6,606 bases of DNA from NCBI GenBank assembly GCA_965603115.1, contig CBFDBT010000159.1, forward strand, positions 1 through 6,606, written 5' to 3'. The notes below the pieces were generated by a model. The model was not told the origin of the DNA, did not search any database, and saw nothing but the letters and a program-made list of their open reading frames with translations. The translations under genes and the position numbers were made by a program. Below are positions 1-5,808 of this stretch, piece after piece. This DNA is from CBFDBT01 sp965603115. Its GTDB lineage: Bacteria; Pseudomonadota; Alphaproteobacteria; Sphingomonadales; Kordiimonadaceae. Positions within the stretch are counted from its first letter, which is position 1. Every line of letters starts with the position of its first letter.

Positions 1-2
1 GT

Positions 3-845
3 GGTGGTAACCTTGCTGTGCTACCTGAGACATCAGACAGTTGGACACTCGGAGTGATTTTCCAGCCTGCTGCAGTAGAAGGTCTAACTGTTACTCTTGA
101 TTATTATAACATCAAGATTGATGGTTCAATCAACTCACCATCTCCAAGTGATGCGATTGATGCTTGTTTTGATAACCCAAGCATAGGAAATCCTGCTTGT
201 ACTGGTATCGTCCGTTCACCTATCGATGGTGGTCTAAGCGGTGATAATACAGTTGTTAAAGGGTTGCCTTTATTCCAGTCTAACAGTGGTAACCTTGCAA
301 CAGATGGTATCGACCTTAGTATCGCTTACGGTCGTGAGTTTGGTAATGTTTACTGGCAGTCTAACTTCGTTGGTAACTGGACTAACAGTTCAACATTCCA
401 AGCAACAACTGGTGTATCTTTAGACCGTGAATGTGTAGGCTTGTATAGTGCAGATTGTGAATCAATTCAGCCAGAATATACATTTAATTGGCGCAACACA
501 TTTTCATACGACAAATTTGATGCATCACTAATGTGGCGTCATATTAGCAGTAACACGTATGAATATACTGAGATTGATCCAGCTCTTGTTGGTGACACTG
601 CAGATGACCTTGGTCCACAGGACTTTAACAAAACCAAAGCATACAATCTGTTTGATCTAACAGTTCGTTATAATGTGATGGAAAATGTTACACTTACAGG
701 CGCTGTGTCCAACTTGATGGATAAGCAACCACCATTAACAGGCGCATTTATCGGTGCTACTGGTTATAATAGTGGTAATACTTACCCATCAACATTCGAC
801 ACACTTGGACGTCGTTTCACTTTCTCTGCTAAAGTTAAATTCTAA
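3..845 (+). CDS. TonB-dependent outer-membrane receptor, C-terminal part (5'-truncated by window edge)
   Basis: This is the C-terminal ~280 residues of a TonB-dependent receptor, an outer-membrane beta-barrel that imports siderophores, cobalamin, sugars or similar ligands using energy from TonB-ExbBD. The reading frame is open to the first base of the window, so the plug domain and first strands lie upstream; the GTG at 18 is internal and not a start. Visible hallmarks are the 'LPETSDSWTLGVIFQP' strand-loop motif near the left end, repeated amphipathic strands separated by loops, 'VSNLMDKQPP' near the C-terminus, and a closing 'LGRRFTFSAKVKF' strand with terminal Phe, the usual BAM recognition signature. 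Two cysteine pairs (about residues 55/66 and 144/152 of the visible part) probably form disulfides in extracellular loops. A strong terminator follows 27 nt after the stop, so this gene ends its transcript. The substrate cannot be told without the N-terminal half and neighbours. Confidence 0.93.
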   Translation, partial: GGNLAVLPETSDSWTLGVIFQPAAVEGLTVTLDYYNIKIDGSINSPSPSDAIDACFDNPSIGNPACTGIVRSPIDGGLSGDNTVVKGLPLFQSNSGNLATDGIDLSIAYGREFGNVYWQSNFVGNWTNSSTFQATTGVSLDRECVGLYSADCESIQPEYTFNWRNTFSYDKFDASLMWRHISSNTYEYTEIDPALVGDTADDLGPQDFNKTKAYNLFDLTVRYNVMENVTLTGAVSNLMDKQPPLTGAFIGATGYNSGNTYPSTFDTLGRRFTFSAKVKF

Positions 846-872
846 TCTTGAGCAAGGAATATAATATATTGG

Positions 873-900
873 AAGGCGGGCCTCTTTGGCCCGCCTTTTT
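873..900 (+). terminator. Rho-independent terminator of the TonB-dependent receptor gene
   Basis: A perfect 10-bp GC-rich stem, AAGGCGGGCC (873-882) with GGCCCGCCTT (888-897), closes a 5-nt loop (TCTTT) and runs into a T-tract (896-900, then CTTT). It lies 27 nt after the receptor stop codon and points the same way. Confidence 0.9.
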
Positions 901-930
901 CTTTGGGAGATAAAGTCTTTGAGTTATATC

Positions 931-977
931 TTTCGACTTCCACTATAAAATATTAAAAGTTTATAGTGGTCTCGAAA
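931..977. repeat. 47-nt imperfect palindrome between two convergent terminators
   Basis: Outer arms TTTCGA (931-936) and TCGAAA (972-977) are complementary. Inner arms CCACTATAAA (940-949) and TTTATAGTGG (960-969) form 10 perfect pairs. The arms are separated by a small 3/2-nt internal loop, and the central loop is 10 nt. It sits between the receptor terminator and the rnhA-operon terminator, outside any gene. It lacks the GC-rich stem of a classical terminator. It might be a backup terminator, an mRNA 3'-end stabilising hairpin, a protein-binding site or a copy of a dispersed palindromic repeat; the sequence does not decide. Confidence 0.6.
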
Positions 978-978
978 T

Positions 979-1006
979 AAAAAAAAGCCCGCCGAAAATG
1001 GCAGAC
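979..1006 (-). terminator. Rho-independent terminator of the ispH-thrB-rnhA operon
   Basis: Read on the minus strand, GTCTGCC (1006-1000) pairs with GGCGGGC (993-987), giving 7 pairs of which two are G-U, around a 6-nt loop. An uninterrupted run of eight T follows (986-979). It starts 48 nt beyond the rnhA stop codon and in the same direction, so it is the expected end of the minus-strand operon. Confidence 0.8.
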
Positions 1007-1053
1007 TTAATTCATTAAATGACAATAGAGAAAAATTATGATGAACGAGAGCC

Positions 1054-1518
1054 TTAATCGCCGTCCTTCATTTTAAATGGGTCCATACCATAATTTGCCA
1101 ATTCATCAGCGCGGTTGTTGCCTTCGTTGTCGGCGTGGCCCTTGACCCATAACCATTTAATGTCATGGCGGGTGGCTGCTTCGTCGAGCCTTTGCCAGAG
1201 GTCAGCATTTTTTACAGGTTTTTTATTAGCAGTTTTCCAGCCTTTGTTTTTCCAGCCAGTAATCCACTCGGTCATTCCCTGCATGACATATTTACTGTCG
1301 GTATGAAGGGTGACTTTGCAGCCACGTTTTAAGCTTTCGAGTGCCATAATGGCAGCCATTAGTTCCATGCGGTTATTGGTGGTTTCAAACTCTCCGTCAT
1401 AAAGCTCTTTTTCATGATCGCCTGAGCGCAGTACTACACCCCATCCACCGGGGCCAGGGTTACCAGAGCAAGCGCCATCGGTCCAAATTTCTATTTTTTC
1501 CATAGCTTTAGATGACAT
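1054..1518 (-). CDS. rnhA: Ribonuclease HI
   Basis: RNase HI is a cytoplasmic Mg2+-dependent endonuclease that cuts the RNA strand of RNA-DNA hybrids, clearing R-loops and primers. The 154-residue protein is full length for the family. The catalytic set is visible: Asp14 in 'TDGACSGNPGPGG', Glu52 in 'NNRMELMA', Asp74 in 'HTDSKYV', His128 in 'VKGHA' and Asp138 in 'NRADELA'. All are offset by exactly four from E. coli D10/E48/D70/H124/D134. The Trp/Lys-rich 'WKNKGWKTANKKPVKN' segment (residues 89-104) is the basic protrusion that grips the hybrid. The chosen ATG at 1518 overlaps the end of thrB by 11 nt and has an AAAGGA 11 nt upstream. The alternative Met6 (1503) would avoid the overlap but has no visible ribosome-binding site. 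It is the last gene of the operon. Confidence 0.97.
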   Translation of the reverse strand: MSSKAMEKIEIWTDGACSGNPGPGGWGVVLRSGDHEKELYDGEFETTNNRMELMAAIMALESLKRGCKVTLHTDSKYVMQGMTEWITGWKNKGWKTANKKPVKNADLWQRLDEAATRHDIKWLWVKGHADNEGNNRADELANYGMDPFKMKDGD

Positions 1519-2467
1519 AATCAGCCGTGTCCTTTACCTGCTGGTGAAATTTTAGGCGCGCTACATAATCCATCGGGTCTTTAAGGTTGACCAGCGCATC
1601 ACTTATAGGGTTTAGCCAATCGTAGACCCGTGTGATTAAAAAGCGCATGGCGGCGCCCCTGCAAAGCACAGGCAGAGCATTGACCTCAGCAGAATTTAAA
1701 GGACGTGCCATATCATACATTTCAGTCAAGCGTTTAGCGTGGCTGGTTTGGAACTTATGCTCGTCATCAAAACACCATGCATTGATGCAAATAGCAATGT
1801 CATAGGCATAGATGTCCGTGCAGGCAAAATAAAAATCAATAATACCCGTGAGCTTATCACCAGTGAAAAGGACATTATCGGGAAAAAGATCGGCATGCAC
1901 CAAACCTGTAGGAAGGTCTTTAGGCCAGTGTGCCTTTAAATAGGCAATTTCATCATCAATCAGCTTGGCTAAGCCGGGCATAATAGTATCTGCATCTTCA
2001 CGCACGCTTTCCGCCATGAGGCTCCAGCCATCGACCGATAATTCATTTTCGCGGTTTGAACTAAAATTGGCAGACTCCATGTGCATTTGGGCCATAACCT
2101 GACCGACACTTGCGCATTGGTCTGGTGTTGGGTGGCTGACAGATACGCCGTCAAGAAAGCTAATGATGCAAGCATCTTTTCCTGCAAGCTTTTGAAGGGC
2201 ATTGCCTTTTTTGTCTTCTACGGGTAGTGGACAGGGTAGGCCTGCTTCTGCCAAATGATGCATGACATCAAGAAAATATGGTAGGTCTTTTGTATTGGCC
2301 CGCATTTCATAGAGGGTCAATATGTAGCGAGAAACATCAGTTTGCAGGAAGTAATTTGAGTTAGAAATACCTTCGGCGATGCCTTTGAAAACAAGCGGCG
2401 ATCCGATGTCATAACCAAGGAGGAATTCTTCTAGCTTTTCAGCGTCAATATGTGTGTAAACAGCCAT
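1508..2467 (-). CDS. thrB: Homoserine kinase, APH-fold type
   Basis: Homoserine kinase phosphorylates L-homoserine with ATP to O-phosphohomoserine, the penultimate step of threonine synthesis, in the cytoplasm. The 319-residue protein belongs to the aminoglycoside-phosphotransferase-like (ThrB type II) family common in Alphaproteobacteria, not the GHMP-kinase family of E. coli ThrB. Evidence is the N-terminal 'MAVYTHID', the 'GIAEGISNSNYFLQT' strand-loop (residues 29-43), the kinase catalytic loop 'HADLFPDN' (191-198; Asp193 as likely base, Asn198 as metal ligand), and 'IDFYFAC' (210-216; Asp211 as second metal ligand) followed by 'AYDIAICINAWCF'. It begins 2 nt after the ispH stop codon. No strong ribosome-binding site is visible, so translation is probably coupled to ispH. 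Its end overlaps the rnhA start. A choline-kinase-like substrate is formally possible for the fold, but the motifs and context fit ThrB. Confidence 0.95.
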   Translation of the reverse strand: MAVYTHIDAEKLEEFLLGYDIGSPLVFKGIAEGISNSNYFLQTDVSRYILTLYEMRANTKDLPYFLDVMHHLAEAGLPCPLPVEDKKGNALQKLAGKDACIISFLDGVSVSHPTPDQCASVGQVMAQMHMESANFSSNRENELSVDGWSLMAESVREDADTIMPGLAKLIDDEIAYLKAHWPKDLPTGLVHADLFPDNVLFTGDKLTGIIDFYFACTDIYAYDIAICINAWCFDDEHKFQTSHAKRLTEMYDMARPLNSAEVNALPVLCRGAAMRFLITRVYDWLNPISDALVNLKDPMDYVARLKFHQQVKDTADYVI

Positions 2468-2469
2468 GA

Positions 2470-3417
2470 TTATTGCGCTTTGCTTAAAATAGGAGGTAAC
2501 TTAAATGTCACATTCTCCTCAGCGGTCGTGATAAAGTCGACCTCTGCTTCATAACGCGCTTTGATGGCTTCCACCACTTCTTCAACTAATATTTCAGGTG
2601 CAGAAGCCCCCGCAGAAATGCCGATTGTTTTAACACCTTCAAGCCAATGCCAATCAAGGTCATGAGCACGTTGAACCAGTTTAGAGGGTGTGCCCGCTTT
2701 TTCAGACACTTCAACCAATCGTCTTGAATTGGATGAGTTTGGTGCGCCGATGATGATGACCTTATCACAGTGCATGGCAATCTCTTTTACTGCGGCTTGA
2801 CGATTGGTGGTCGCATAGCAAATGTCTTCTTTTTTAGGACTCCCAATAGTGGAATACTTTTGTTTTATATGTGAAACGATATCAGCCGTGTCATCAACAG
2901 ATAGAGTTGTCTGAGTGACAAAAGCTAGCTTTTCAGGCTCATCAACCTTTAGTTTTTCGACATCTTTAACCGTTTCTACCAGTGTCATCGAGCCTTCTTC
3001 AATCTGCCCCATAGTACCTATGACTTCAGGGTGACCAGCGTGGCCGATCATTAAAATATGACGGTCAGCTTTATGGTGGCGTTCGACCTCACGGTGAACT
3101 TTGCTCACGAGGGGGCAGGTCGCATCGAGAAAGGTCATATTGCGTTCAACGGCTTCATTCGGAACCGATTTTGGCACCCCATGAGCTGAGAAAACAACAG
3201 GTTTGTCATCTGGGACTTCTGTGAGTTCATCGACAAAAATAGCACCGCTGCGCTCCAAACTTTCCACAACATACTTATTATGAACAATTTCATGACGAAC
3301 ATAAACAGGAGGACCAAATTTTTCGAGCGCAACCTCCACAATTTTAATGGCACGATCAACGCCCGCACAAAAGCCGCGCGGGTTGGCTATTAGTATTTTC
3401 ATAATAGGTTTGGACAT
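2470..3417 (-). CDS. ispH: 4-hydroxy-3-methylbut-2-enyl diphosphate reductase
   Basis: IspH (LytB) carries out the last step of the MEP isoprenoid pathway, reducing HMBPP to IPP and DMAPP with a [4Fe-4S] cluster in the cytoplasm. The 315-residue protein is full length. Cluster ligands are Cys17 ('PRGFCAGVDRA'), Cys101 ('DATCPLVSKVH') and Cys200 ('DICYATTNRQ'). Substrate and acid-base residues are visible as His46 ('VHNKYVV'), His79 ('SAHGV'), His129 and Glu131 ('GHAGHPEV'), plus 'NSSNS' (227-231) and Ser272 ('GASAPE'). It is first in the ispH-thrB-rnhA operon. The start at 3417 has AAAGG 6 nt upstream. The internal Met6 (3402) would put the first ligand at Cys12 exactly as in E. coli but has no ribosome-binding site, so the longer form is kept with some doubt. 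The gene is divergent from hemN, another oxygen-labile Fe-S enzyme. Confidence 0.97.
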   Translation of the reverse strand: MSKPIMKILIANPRGFCAGVDRAIKIVEVALEKFGPPVYVRHEIVHNKYVVESLERSGAIFVDELTEVPDDKPVVFSAHGVPKSVPNEAVERNMTFLDATCPLVSKVHREVERHHKADRHILMIGHAGHPEVIGTMGQIEEGSMTLVETVKDVEKLKVDEPEKLAFVTQTTLSVDDTADIVSHIKQKYSTIGSPKKEDICYATTNRQAAVKEIAMHCDKVIIIGAPNSSNSRRLVEVSEKAGTPSKLVQRAHDLDWHWLEGVKTIGISAGASAPEILVEEVVEAIKARYEAEVDFITTAEENVTFKLPPILSKAQ

Positions 3418-3423
3418 AGGGTG

Positions 3424-3428
3424 CCTTT
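3424..3428 (-). promoter_or_regulatory. Ribosome-binding site of ispH
   Basis: On the minus strand AAAGG lies 6 nt before the ATG at 3417. This is the reason for preferring that start over the in-frame ATG at 3402, which has no Shine-Dalgarno-like sequence. No convincing -35/-10 pair for the ispH promoter was found; the AT-rich TATATATT just upstream of the site is too close to the start to be assigned. Confidence 0.6.
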
Positions 3429-3478
3429 AAAATATATACCTAACAAACTAACTACTACTCCCTTCCTGTGGCGTCAAT

Positions 3479-3492
3479 CTGATCTATATCAA
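3479..3492 (+). promoter_or_regulatory. Putative FNR/FixK/Anr-type box upstream of hemN
   Basis: CTGAT-CTAT-ATCAA matches the FNR/FixK consensus TTGAT-N4-ATCAA at 9 of 10 defined positions. The box centre (3485.5) at the class II distance of -41.5 predicts transcription from about 3526-3527, and a TATTGT (3514-3519, 4 of 6 to TATAAT) lies where the -10 element should be. Oxygen-dependent control of hemN by FNR-family regulators is well documented in proteobacteria, so activation of hemN under low oxygen is the simplest reading. The box is 62 nt from the ispH start codon, so an effect on ispH is possible but not shown. Confidence 0.65.
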
Positions 3493-3566
3493 TGTTGGAA
3501 AGATAGTTTCTTGTATTGTCATACTATAAGCGGCTATATGGGTCATATATATGCAACAAAACAGTG

Positions 3567-4922
3567 ATGGTAATGAGACAAGAGCTTTTAAAAAAATATG
3601 ATATGAGGGTCCCGCGCTATACGAGTTATCCCACAGCGCCGATGTTTCATGATGGAATCACAAGCGACGATTATGGGGCTTGGCTAAAAGAGATTCCGGA
3701 GGATATGCCACTTTCGCTTTATACCCATGTACCTTTTTGCGATACATTATGCTGGTTTTGCGGTTGTGCGACTAAAATTGTTAATCGTTATGACCCCGTG
3801 GCTAAATTCTTGCCGCATTTACTGAATGAAATTGACTTGGTGTCGAATGCACTTGGCCCGAAGCGATCTGTCAGCCATATGCACTGGGGGGGTGGATCCC
3901 CCACCATGCTAAGCGCTGCAGATGTACGCACTCTTGGTGCCAAGTTCCATGAAAAGTTCGATCTGCTTGCTGGCGCTGAATTCGCGGTAGAAATTGACCC
4001 GCGAGACCTACCCTTTGATACCATTCAAGCCCTAGCTGATATTGGTGTAAACCGCGCATCCATTGGATTGCAAGACGTAAACGAAAAAGTGCAAGAGGCT
4101 ATCAATCGCGTGCAAACGATGCAGGAGACCAAAGCCTGTATTGATGGTTTGCGTAGCGTTGGGATTGATCAAATTAATATTGATCTGATTTATGGTCTGC
4201 CGTATCAAACGGTTGATAATGTGCTCACCAGTGTCGCGGCTGCGCTTAGCTTTAAGCCTGGACGTGTGGTGCTTTTTGGTTATGCCCATGTACCGGGCAT
4301 GAAAAAACACCAAAGACTGATACCGGACGACGCTTTGCCTGACGCTGGCTTGCGCGCTGAGCAGGCTGCAAATGCTGCTGCAGCTTTGATTAATGCTGGC
4401 TATATTGAAATAGGTCTCGATCATTTTGCCCGCGAAGACGACCCGATGGCAATCGCTTTCAAGGCTGGTAAATTGCATAGAAACTTTCAGGGCTATACAG
4501 TTGATGAATCCTCGGCTCTGATTGGCTTTGGGCCTAGTGCTATCGGCACTTTGCCTAATGCATATATACAAAATACGCCAGCAATCCGTGACTATTCTCG
4601 GGCGATAAAAGCAGGTAAATTTGCTATCCATAAAGGCATTGCCATGTCAAATGATGATATCATTCACCGCGCTATTATTGAGCGCCTAATGTGTGACAAT
4701 AGTGTGGATCTGGGTGCTATTGGAGCGCGCTTTAATAAAGACATGGACTATTTTTCTTCTGAAATAGTAGAACTGGCCCCTTTCATTGAAGATGGACTGG
4801 CTATTTATGAAAATAACACTATTGCCATGACGCGCGAAGGGGAGCCTTTAGTGCGCTGTGTGGCAGCTCTTTTCGATCAATATTTTCGTGCTGGTGAAGG
4901 AAAATACTCTAAAGCGATATAG
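3567..4922 (+). CDS. hemN: Oxygen-independent coproporphyrinogen III dehydrogenase
   Basis: HemN is a cytoplasmic radical-SAM enzyme that oxidatively decarboxylates coproporphyrinogen III to protoporphyrinogen IX without oxygen, allowing heme synthesis under low oxygen. From the ATG at 3567 the protein has 451 residues, close to the 457 of E. coli. Visible are 'KYDMRVPRYTSYPTAP' near the N-terminus, the cluster motif CX3CX2CXC in 'PFCDTLCWFCGC' (Cys58, 62, 65, 67; the first three bind the [4Fe-4S] cluster), the SAM-binding 'GGGSPT' (108-113), 'GLDHFA' (283-288), 'FQGYT' and 'GFGPSAIG', and the HemN C-terminal domain ending 'RCVAALFDQYF'. This distinguishes it from the shorter HemW relatives. 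The start is uncertain: ATG 3567 and ATG 3573 both fit homologues and neither has a good ribosome-binding site. A frame extension to TTG 3516 would run through the predicted promoter and is not favoured. An FNR-like box lies upstream. No clear terminator follows. Confidence 0.95.
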   Translation: MVMRQELLKKYDMRVPRYTSYPTAPMFHDGITSDDYGAWLKEIPEDMPLSLYTHVPFCDTLCWFCGCATKIVNRYDPVAKFLPHLLNEIDLVSNALGPKRSVSHMHWGGGSPTMLSAADVRTLGAKFHEKFDLLAGAEFAVEIDPRDLPFDTIQALADIGVNRASIGLQDVNEKVQEAINRVQTMQETKACIDGLRSVGIDQINIDLIYGLPYQTVDNVLTSVAAALSFKPGRVVLFGYAHVPGMKKHQRLIPDDALPDAGLRAEQAANAAAALINAGYIEIGLDHFAREDDPMAIAFKAGKLHRNFQGYTVDESSALIGFGPSAIGTLPNAYIQNTPAIRDYSRAIKAGKFAIHKGIAMSNDDIIHRAIIERLMCDNSVDLGAIGARFNKDMDYFSSEIVELAPFIEDGLAIYENNTIAMTREGEPLVRCVAALFDQYFRAGEGKYSKAI

Positions 4923-4965
4923 CCGCCTTGCACTTGCCACATAGCTTACCTATGATGCCGAAAAT

Positions 4966-4971
4966 TATAAT
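4966..4971 (+). promoter_or_regulatory. Possible -10 element in the hemN-lipoprotein gap
   Basis: The 103-nt gap between hemN and the next gene contains a perfect TATAAT 55 nt before the lipoprotein start. No good -35 lies at 16-18 nt upstream, so the call is weak. The gap holds no clear terminator for hemN; only a 5-bp CATAG/CTATG inverted repeat (4940-4954) is seen. Read-through from hemN is therefore possible. Confidence 0.25.
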
Positions 4972-5025
4972 GATTCGCTTTTGATATTTTAATTGATTAA
5001 GCGCTCGCATGAATAGGATGAATAA

Positions 5026-5541
5026 ATGAAATTGCAGTTTGTATTGATTGCTGGCCTTTCGCTGATAACAGCGGCCTGCGGGAACCAAAACCCTTATGAA
5101 GTCACAGTCTCTAACTGTCCAGCTCTAGCTGTGCTTGGTGATGCTGGTACAGTTACACGGTTTGTGGGCAATGGGCGCGATATAGGTGATGTTGCTTATA
5201 CAGCAACCATTTCATCAGCGGTTCAAAGTTGCATTGAGAGTGATGGCGGTATTGAGACCATTGTTGAATTTGATGTTGTTGCCACCAGCGGTGCGGCACT
5301 TACAAGTCGTGAGGTCACCTTGCAGTATTTTGTTGCTGAGATGAAAGACACCAGCCAACTTGTTAGCAAAAAAGTCTTTGATGTAACGCTTAATTTTAAT
5401 GCATCTACTGGCACTGCCGTCTCTCATCAAGTTATAAAGACCCTTATCCCAACTTTAGAACAAGCCAAGCGCTATGATTATGAAACGCTTTTGGGCTTCC
5501 AGCTTACTAACGATGAAGCGGCCTATAACATCGCTCGATAA
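5026..5541 (+). CDS. Putative lipoprotein of unknown function
   Basis: I do not recognise a named family and assign no function. The 171-residue product has a short N-terminal signal: Lys2, a hydrophobic run (residues 3-17), then 'ITAACGN', a lipobox-like site with Cys18 as the probable lipidated residue. The Thr at -3 is less usual than Leu. Gly19 rather than Asp at +2 suggests sorting to the outer membrane. The mature part begins with a Cys-containing 'SNCPALAVLGDAGTVTRF' segment (Cys31), has a second Cys69 ('VQSCIES'), and alternates short hydrophobic stretches such as 'EFDVVATSGAAL' and 'VTLQYFVAEM', suggesting a beta-sandwich with a possible Cys31-Cys69 disulfide. The segment resembles conserved hypothetical lipoproteins I recall from Alphaproteobacteria. 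The start has AGGA 7 nt upstream. A strong terminator follows 22 nt after the stop, so the transcript ends here. Confidence 0.85.
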   Translation: MKLQFVLIAGLSLITAACGNQNPYEVTVSNCPALAVLGDAGTVTRFVGNGRDIGDVAYTATISSAVQSCIESDGGIETIVEFDVVATSGAALTSREVTLQYFVAEMKDTSQLVSKKVFDVTLNFNASTGTAVSHQVIKTLIPTLEQAKRYDYETLLGFQLTNDEAAYNIAR

Positions 5542-5563
5542 TTTAATTGGATAGAGATATTTT

Positions 5564-5598
5564 AAAAGCCGTCTGTCAGGTGTTTACAGGCGGCTTTT
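5564..5598 (+). terminator. Rho-independent terminator after the lipoprotein gene
   Basis: AAAAGCCGTCTGT (5564-5576) pairs with ACAGGCGGCTTTT (5586-5598) over 13 bp with one G-U pair, around a 9-nt loop, ending in TTTT. The A-run on the left arm means it could also act on the minus strand, but no minus-strand gene ends here. Confidence 0.85.
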
Positions 5599-5634
5599 CA
5601 ATAGTGGGCGGACTTATTTTCACATATCAGTCTA

Positions 5635-5652
5635 AACCTGCTATTACAGGTT
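5635..5652. repeat. Short inverted repeat, possible operator
   Basis: AACCTG-CTATTA-CAGGTT is a 6-bp inverted repeat with a 6-bp spacer, 157 nt upstream of the receptor start. The geometry would suit a dimeric regulator, but a chance match in 210 nt is quite possible. Confidence 0.25.
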
Positions 5653-5704
5653 GTAATTATCAGCAAAAAATTGCGTTGCGTTTGTGGCAAGCTTTGTTCT
5701 GGGG

Positions 5705-5716
5705 TGTCCAAGGACA
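5705..5716. repeat. Short near-palindrome, possible operator
   Basis: TGTCC-AA-GGACA is a compact 12-bp near-palindrome in the same non-coding region. The 2-nt centre is too small for an RNA hairpin loop, so if functional it would be a DNA-binding site. Evidence is the symmetry alone. Confidence 0.2.
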
Positions 5717-5808
5717 GTTTCTTAATCTTTTCTAAATCAATTTAGGATAAAAAAGTTCCTATTAATGATTCTTATATCGAATTTCGTACATATTTTAGGA
5801 GTAGCACT

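Larger units (their letters stand above)
5599..5808. other. 210-nt non-coding region upstream of the Cache-domain receptor
   Basis: No credible gene is seen. The region presumably holds the promoter of the receptor gene, but I could not find a convincing sigma-70 or sigma-28 promoter. Two short inverted repeats are present and annotated separately. A further TAGGA/TCCTA pair (5743-5747 and 5757-5761) is no better than chance. Confidence 0.5.

Noticed and set aside
241..423. 60-codon plus-strand open frame
   Set aside because: It is a shadow in another frame of the TonB-dependent receptor, with low-complexity Val/Leu/Ser/Thr composition and no ribosome-binding site.
3471..3480. TTGACG on the minus strand as an ispH -35 element
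   Set aside because: No acceptable -10 hexamer lies 16-18 nt downstream; the nearest candidates match TATAAT at only two or three positions.
4032..4631. 199-codon minus-strand open frame antisense to hemN
   Set aside because: It lies wholly inside hemN, whose motifs are unambiguous. The translation is rich in Cys, Ser, Ile and Arg with no recognisable domain, as expected for a reverse-frame shadow.
5547..5735. 62-codon plus-strand open frame after the lipoprotein gene
   Set aside because: It would start at a TTG without a ribosome-binding site and runs straight through the terminator hairpin at 5564-5598.
5748..5785. Flagellar sigma-28 promoter for the chemoreceptor
   Set aside because: TAAA-like and ATCGA fragments are present but neither the GCCGATAA -10 element nor the expected spacing is met.
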